This document shows, in pieces, positions 60,427 through 64,000 of a stretch of DNA of 64,000 bases. The DNA is from Sinorhizobium fredii USDA 205 (GTDB lineage Bacteria; Pseudomonadota; Alphaproteobacteria; Rhizobiales; Rhizobiaceae). The notes below the pieces were generated by a model, which was not told where the DNA came from, did not search any database, and worked only from the letters and a program-made list of their open reading frames with translations. The stretch covers positions 1 through 64,000 of the forward strand of contig NZ_AUTC01000135.1 of the NCBI RefSeq assembly GCF_001461695.1, given 5' to 3'. Numbering within the stretch: position 1 is the first letter of the stretch; every line of letters starts with the position of its first letter. Position numbers and translations under genes: made by a program.

Positions 60427-60497
60427 GATATCGACTATAAGACCGTCATCACCCACTGAGGCGCCTCTGAAGAGGGCCACACCAAGGAGCGCATACC

Positions 60498-60944
60498 ATG
60501 GCTACCAAGAAGACCGAAGACGCATTCGCCCTTTCCTTTGACCCGGCCAAGTTTACCGACAGCTTCCGCGATTTCGCCGAAAAGGGCGCCGCGCAGTCGA
60601 AGGACGCCTATGCCAAGATGAAGACCGCCGCCGAAGAGGCAACGAAGACCGTCGAAGCGACGCTCGAAAGCGCCCAGTCCGGCTCCGTCGAGCTCGGCCT
60701 CAAGGCCATCAACGCGCTGCGCACCAATGCTGAGAACTCCCTCTCGCACATGGAAGCGCTGCTCGGCGTGAAGTCGCTGTCCGAACTCGTCGAACTGCAG
60801 ACCGCTTTTATCCGCAAGCAGGCTGAACTGGCCGTCGAGCAGGCGAAGACGATGCAGGAAGCCACCCGCAAGGTCGCCGAGGACGTCGCCAAGCCCGGCA
60901 AGGAAGCCGCCGAAAAGGTCGTTTCCACCTTCAAGAAAGCCTGA
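60498..60944 (+). CDS. phaP1: Phasin (PHB granule-associated protein)
   Basis: 148 residues: MATKKTEDAFALSFDPAKFT, then FRDFAEKGAAQSKDAYAKMK and LSELVELQTAFIRKQAELAV, the phasin family signature. Helical, Ala/Lys-rich, no membrane span. It coats polyhydroxybutyrate granules. Divergent from cbrA, as for PhaP1 of S. meliloti. CCAAGGAGCGCATACC gives a good ribosome binding site. The palindromic RIME copy F just downstream can serve as its terminator. Confidence 0.92.
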   Translation: MATKKTEDAFALSFDPAKFTDSFRDFAEKGAAQSKDAYAKMKTAAEEATKTVEATLESAQSGSVELGLKAINALRTNAENSLSHMEALLGVKSLSELVELQTAFIRKQAELAVEQAKTMQEATRKVAEDVAKPGKEAAEKVVSTFKKA

Positions 60945-60974
60945 TCGGTCCAGCCGCGATCGTTCAAAATTGCT

Positions 60975-61076
60975 CTACAGCGCCGTGCGTCTTATCAGAC
61001 GCACGGCGCTGTAGCATTTTGAATTGCTGCATATTCTTTTCCTTGAATCGGCGACGATTTAAGGAAACATGCAGCA
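60975..61076. repeat. RIME-type repeat, copy F
   Basis: CTACAGCGCCGTGCGTC (60975 on) is a near-perfect inverse of GACGCACGGCGCTGTAG. It is followed by CATTTTGAATTGCTGCAT and TTTCCTTGAATCGG facing GATTTAAGGAAACATGCAGCAG. The cleanest copy in the window. Its 17-bp first stem ends the phasin transcript. Confidence 0.88.
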
Positions 61077-61204
61077 GGGACCGGGTGCTTGCCATCCGGT
61101 CTTTTTGCTTGATAATCTCAAGTTAAGGCTTGCATATCGGCTGAAGTGACCGTATGTGAGCCGCCAACGCGACCATCCAAGCGATTTGGGGTCGCGCCCC
61201 GAGT

Positions 61205-61281
61205 GCGGTTGTAGCTCAGTTGGTTAGAGCGCAGGTTTGTGGCACCTGAGGTCGGTGGTTCGAGACCACCCAACCGTACCA
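61205..61281 (+). tRNA. tRNA-His (GTG)
   Basis: Full cloverleaf: acceptor GCGGTTG (61205-61211) with CAACCGT (61271-61277), D-arm GCTCAGTTGGTTAGAGC, anticodon stem CAGGT/ACCTG with loop TTGTGGC (anticodon GTG), T-arm GGTGGTTCGAGACCACC, discriminator A and encoded CCA (61279-61281). There is an A at position 73 and a G1-U72 pair, as in the alphaproteobacterial tRNA-His class that lacks the extra G-1. Confidence 0.95.
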
Positions 61282-61504
61282 TTTTCCCCTAGGGAAATCA
61301 GCCACTTACGAGAATTAGAGGAAGCTAAAGTCTTCTAAATTCGAGCCATTCCGACCCGCCATACCGTCACCATACCAATCGTCATAGCCCAGAGAGCGCC
61401 TGCGTTTGTCCACAGATTTGGGCTGAACTGATTCCTAGAACAGCAGCGGTGGTACGATACCGAGCCAATCTGAGCACGTATTTCTGCAAGATTCGACTTC
61501 GCGC

Positions 61505-62269
61505 TCAGAATGCAAAGCCGGTCTGATAGGCTCCCTTGTCGAGCCGGACGACACCGAGAAGAGTCCATTGCTTCGGGCGCTTCGCCAGCGTCCCCAGGAT
61601 GAAGACGATACCCTTCTCGACGTATTCGCCTTCGTATTTCTCCTTCAGCATTTGAAGCGTACGTGCCTCTCCGTAGGACTGGCGCCACTTCCAGAACGCG
61701 GTATGCGTCTCCCAGTCGCCACACTGGTGAGTGTGGCGTACGCCTGACTGATCCGTGTAGCTGAAAGCGAGCATATGCGGCGTGGGTTCGAACGGCTCAA
61801 CCTCCTGGTCGAGCATATTCGCCTGCCGGGCAGACCGCTCATACGCTGCAGCCTCCTGCTGTATGGCAGTCGCAGGTTTGGGGCGGTGGATGAAGCGGAC
61901 CTGCTGTGGGCGGATTGCGGTCAGGGATCGACCTAGTTCGGCAGCGGCTTCCATTGTTGGCGTGATCAGCGGTTCGAGCAGGTGCCGTTTCTCATCCGAT
62001 GCACACTTCCCGATGTTTTTGATGGTGCCCTGTAGCACCTTGCAGCTTTCGGCCCGCTTGTCCTGCGAATTAGGCACGTAGTCGAATGCGACCTTGTCCC
62101 AACGACCGAAAGTCTCTCCGCCATGCCGGTACCGGATGGGATAGAGCCGCTTCCATTCACCGTCAGCGGTGATGCCGGCGCAGCAAACCGTCTCAGAGTG
62201 CCCGGTGCTCGGCCGTGGCAGAGCCTTTACTAGGATTGTGACCTGGCAGCTTTTCCGGGTTGCGCTCAT
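61505..62269 (-). CDS. Dual-OB-domain-like protein, partner of DUF488
   Basis: 254 residues from MSATRKSCQVTILVKALPRP; a TTG start at 62287 would add 6 residues. The N-terminal half (VKALPRPSTGHSETVCCAGI, then GEWKRLYPIRYRH) resembles the dual OB-containing domain that is often encoded next to DUF488 proteins; I am moderately sure of this. The C-terminal half (residues 150-254, with HQCGDWETHTAFWKWRQSYG and YVEKGIVFILGTLAKRPKQW) ends in a possible second nucleic-acid-binding fold. It overlaps the DUF488 gene by 77 bases, so both are one unit. Function unknown. Confidence 0.6.
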   Translation of the reverse strand: MSATRKSCQVTILVKALPRPSTGHSETVCCAGITADGEWKRLYPIRYRHGGETFGRWDKVAFDYVPNSQDKRAESCKVLQGTIKNIGKCASDEKRHLLEPLITPTMEAAAELGRSLTAIRPQQVRFIHRPKPATAIQQEAAAYERSARQANMLDQEVEPFEPTPHMLAFSYTDQSGVRHTHQCGDWETHTAFWKWRQSYGEARTLQMLKEKYEGEYVEKGIVFILGTLAKRPKQWTLLGVVRLDKGAYQTGFAF

Positions 62270-62720
62270 ACCTGTCTTTCTTGTCAACGAATAAGTCGAA
62301 AGAAATCAAGTCATAATCTCTAAGTTGAGTCGCCACAATCTGCCGATGACAGGTGCTAGGATCCCGCTCGTAGCACATCAGGCAGGTCAATTTTGCCTTC
62401 GCAACATCTGCAACATCGCGAACGGCCTGTTGCGCTGCTTCCGTCGCTAGATGCTCACCGAAGACTTTCCGGAATGTCACGAAGTCGCCGGCACGGGCGG
62501 CCTCTCGACCCGGCTTGGGGTCGCCAAGGTCCTTGGCATGAATGTACCGGATTCCGTGCTCCTCCAGTCGCGCAGCAAGGCCGTTTTTGGAAAAGCCTTT
62601 CTTCCGGGAGACAGTGACCGCTCGGACATCGACTAGAACCTCGACACCCGCGACTTCGAGGGTTTTGACGAAATCATCGATCGTTGAGCCTTCGTAGCCG
62701 ATCGTCATCAAGCTCGTCAT
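62193..62720 (-). CDS. DUF488 domain protein
   Basis: 175 residues from MTSLMTIGYEGSTIDDFVKT, the start with AGGA at the right distance. DUF488 signatures: MTIGYEGSTIDDFV, VEVLVDVRAVTVSRKKGFSK and LTCLMCYERDPSTCHRQIVA with the Cys-x-His cluster. The family lies near nucleic-acid repair or defence genes in many bacteria, but no activity is established. It is divergent from the SOS-box operon with a 268-base intergenic region, and is translated ahead of the dual-OB-like gene. Confidence 0.85.
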   Translation of the reverse strand: MTSLMTIGYEGSTIDDFVKTLEVAGVEVLVDVRAVTVSRKKGFSKNGLAARLEEHGIRYIHAKDLGDPKPGREAARAGDFVTFRKVFGEHLATEAAQQAVRDVADVAKAKLTCLMCYERDPSTCHRQIVATQLRDYDLISFDLFVDKKDRYERNPEKLPGHNPSKGSATAEHRAL

Positions 62721-62933
62721 GTGCATTCCTTTCGACCCCGAAGCATGGAGAAGGTATCTATCGCCGACGGGACTTGCCCGAGAGTTAATTTTCGATGACC
62801 TTTACGGTGAAGATATGAAGATGCAAGGACCGACGCCGCGTCTCCGGTCGACAACCGTCGCATGCTCGCAGCATCCCCGCGACCTGTCTATCTTCTTATC
62901 TTCTCAGACTCGGCTTGACTCGCGAACGGGCGA

Positions 62934-62948
62934 GAACAAAATAGGAAC
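62934..62948 (+). promoter_or_regulatory. LexA (SOS) box, alphaproteobacterial type
   Basis: GAAC (62934-62937), seven bases, GAAC (62945-62948): the exact reverse complement of GTTC-N7-GTTC, the LexA site of alphaproteobacteria. A further GAAC lies at 62924-62927 (spacing 6). TATAAC at 62964-62969 could be the -10, placing the box over the -35 of the promoter for the gene at 62989. Confidence 0.75.
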
Positions 62949-62988
62949 AAATTCGTTGACTAGTATAACATTCCTATGGAGATCGCCT

Positions 62989-63225
62989 ATGTCCCAGCAG
63001 CTTGCCCTCCATATCGCAGCGGAAGAAGCCGGCACCCAATCGACCGAATCCGTCGACCTCGCCGTGTCTGTGCTCAAAGCCCACGATGGCGATGCGATTG
63101 CTGCCATCCGATCTCTGCTCCTCGACGCCGATTTCCTGCGAGACCAGTTGTGGATCGCGAGCAGTCTGATGTCTAAAGGCATCTCCCGGGGATGGAAGCC
63201 CCAATACGAGCGCGTAGAGCAATGA
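62989..63225 (+). CDS. Unknown small protein, first gene of SOS-box operon
   Basis: 78 residues, MSQQLALHIAAEEAGTQSTE to SSLMSKGISRGWKPQYERVE. GGAG at 7-base spacing before the ATG. Soluble and helical, with no recognised domain or catalytic motif. The stop overlaps the next start (ATGA at 63222-63225). The upstream LexA box predicts induction by DNA damage. Confidence 0.8.
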   Translation: MSQQLALHIAAEEAGTQSTESVDLAVSVLKAHDGDAIAAIRSLLLDADFLRDQLWIASSLMSKGISRGWKPQYERVEQ

Positions 63226-63587
63226 AACACCGTCGAGGCATCGATCTCGTCAAGGAAGTCGCCGACACCGGATATACCGTCAGCGAAGGCAGCCGCAGGG
63301 GAGCCGGGTCTACGGAATATCTGTATCGCGTCGAGGTCTGGAGCGATCCACCCGAAGCTGGCGGCGAGCTGCTGGAGACGATATCCAGATCCACGGACCA
63401 CTCGGTAAGCTGTGCGGCGCTGAAGGCGGCAATCCGGCAGCGACCTGGCAAAGTGCTGATCCATCTGAACGGTCGCTTCAAGATGTCGGCCGAGAAAGCA
63501 CCGGATCTACCTCTCCCGGAGCATCTGCGGCCGCTCGGGCGGAGGGGGCGGCCGCAGTCTTCAAATCGTATGATGTCGACCGTATGA
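63222..63587 (+). CDS. Unknown protein, second gene of SOS-box operon
   Basis: 121 residues from MKHRRGIDLVKEVADTGYTV. The middle (EYLYRVEVWSDPPEAGGELL, then ETISRSTDHSVSCAALKAAI) looks like a small alpha/beta domain. Basic ends (KHRR; GRRGRPQSS) are compatible with nucleic-acid contact. No recognised family. Coupled on both sides by ATGA overlaps. Confidence 0.75.
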   Translation: MKHRRGIDLVKEVADTGYTVSEGSRRGAGSTEYLYRVEVWSDPPEAGGELLETISRSTDHSVSCAALKAAIRQRPGKVLIHLNGRFKMSAEKAPDLPLPEHLRPLGRRGRPQSSNRMMSTV

Positions 63588-63787
63588 CGCTCTCGCAGCT
63601 CGAGGACTGGTATGTCCTCGGCGGCAAGTGCGCGGCGTGCACGCATAAGGGTTTCGTCGATCGCTGGGAGCTGGCGCGGCGCGTCGGTAAGCACGCCGTC
63701 ATCGCGGCTCTCATGCCCCGGCTGCGGTGCACGGCTTGCGGCAACAAGGGCGACAATACGTGGGTGACGGGCAGGATCAAGCGATAG
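63584..63787 (+). CDS. Zinc-ribbon-like small protein, third gene of SOS-box operon
   Basis: 67 residues, MTLSQLEDWYVLGGKCAACT to DNTWVTGRIKR. Two Cys pairs (KCAACTHKG at about 15-23 and RCTACGNKGDNTW at about 48-60) give a CxxC...CxxC zinc ribbon. Coupled to the preceding gene (ATGA at 63584-63587). Not a named family to me. Confidence 0.75.
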   Translation: MTLSQLEDWYVLGGKCAACTHKGFVDRWELARRVGKHAVIAALMPRLRCTACGNKGDNTWVTGRIKR

Positions 63788-63884
63788 CGATCGCACTCTC
63801 TTAACCTCGCCGGCAGAATTGGGGCTCACAGCGAGTCAGGGTCCGTATAGCGTCGCCTCCCGTGATCAACAGGAGGTGCCGCGT

Positions 63885-64000
63885 ATGACGATCTTCACAT
63901 CCCGCGACCCCGCAGGCCGCGCCTGCTTGGAACTCGGTCTCCTGACCGCCGGCATCGTATCCTCTATGGCAGACGCGCACGCTGCTGGTCGCCAGGCTGC
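63885..64000 (+). CDS. Hypothetical protein, N-terminal part (runs off window)
   Basis: ATG at 63885 after a strong AGGAGG (63871-63876). The 38 visible codons read MTIFTSRDPAGRACLELGLL then TAGIVSSMADAHAAGRQ. The family cannot be judged from this fragment. It is on the same strand, 97 bases after the zinc-ribbon gene, so it may belong to the same unit. Confidence 0.55.
   Translation, partial: MTIFTSRDPAGRACLELGLLTAGIVSSMADAHAAGRQA

Noticed and set aside
61335..61724. 129-codon - strand frame beside the dual-OB-like gene
   Set aside because: It lies largely inside the real gene in another frame; no ribosome binding site.
61205..64000. attL/attR pair at tRNA-His
   Set aside because: No second copy of the tRNA 3' segment occurs in the window, so an attachment site cannot be claimed.

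Overview
The window is chromosomal DNA of an alphaproteobacterium of the Rhizobiaceae, almost certainly Sinorhizobium/Ensifer. The reasons are the flagellar gene order (flagellin, motB-motC-fliK, rem, flgE-K-L, flaF-flbT-flgD-fliQ-flhA-fliR), an intact aglR/aglEFGAK alpha-glucoside locus, the cbrA-phasin neighbourhood, several RIME-type mosaic palindromic repeats, and high GC with ATGA/TGATG-coupled operons. It is not obviously S. meliloti itself.

Layout. (1) 1-18.5 kb: a flagellar/motility block, all on the + strand. It holds two flagellins (the first cut by the window edge), stator and periplasmic motor proteins, hook-length control, the late regulator Rem, hook and hook-associated proteins, flagellin regulators FlaF/FlbT, export proteins FliQ/FlhA/FliR, and small FliJ-, FlgJ-, FlgN- and FliL-like proteins at the end. 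CtrA-like TTAA-N7-TTAA boxes sit before the flagellin gene and before rem. (2) 18.5-21 kb: a glycosyltransferase and folD. (3) 21-29 kb: LacI-type AglR, twin operators and the agl transport/hydrolysis operon, closed by a mosaic palindromic repeat. (4) 29-34 kb: PilZ-like and GFA-like proteins, then zwf-pgl-edd (Entner-Doudoroff) on the - strand; zwf has a 1-base frameshift near its 3' end. (5) 34-41.5 kb: a puuB/puuA-like putrescine-catabolism pair, a HI0933-type flavoprotein, a 46-aa membrane microprotein and a chemoreceptor. (6) 41.6-46.6 kb: an accessory-looking stretch with tiny proteins, a frameshifted LysR regulator, an XRE/ImmA-type regulator and a DMP19-like gene. (7) 46.6-54.7 kb: potFGHI polyamine uptake, an AsmA protein and acetoacetyl-CoA synthetase, then a possible small RNA. 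(8) 55-61.3 kb: an iron-type permease, the CbrA histidine kinase, a phasin with palindromic operators, and tRNA-His. (9) 61.5-64 kb: beyond the tRNA the character changes to a DUF488/dual-OB-like pair and a divergent, coupled operon of unknown small proteins behind a perfect alphaproteobacterial LexA box (GAAC-N7-GAAC).

Common threads. Motility and cell-cycle control meet here: CbrA acts on the DivK-CtrA pathway and CtrA-like sites precede flagellar genes. Carbon storage is represented by a phasin and acetoacetyl-CoA synthetase. Polyamine uptake (pot) and breakdown (puu) lie about 10 kb apart. The best candidate for an undescribed system is the SOS-box-controlled small-protein operon and the neighbouring DUF488/dual-OB pair at 61.5-64 kb.
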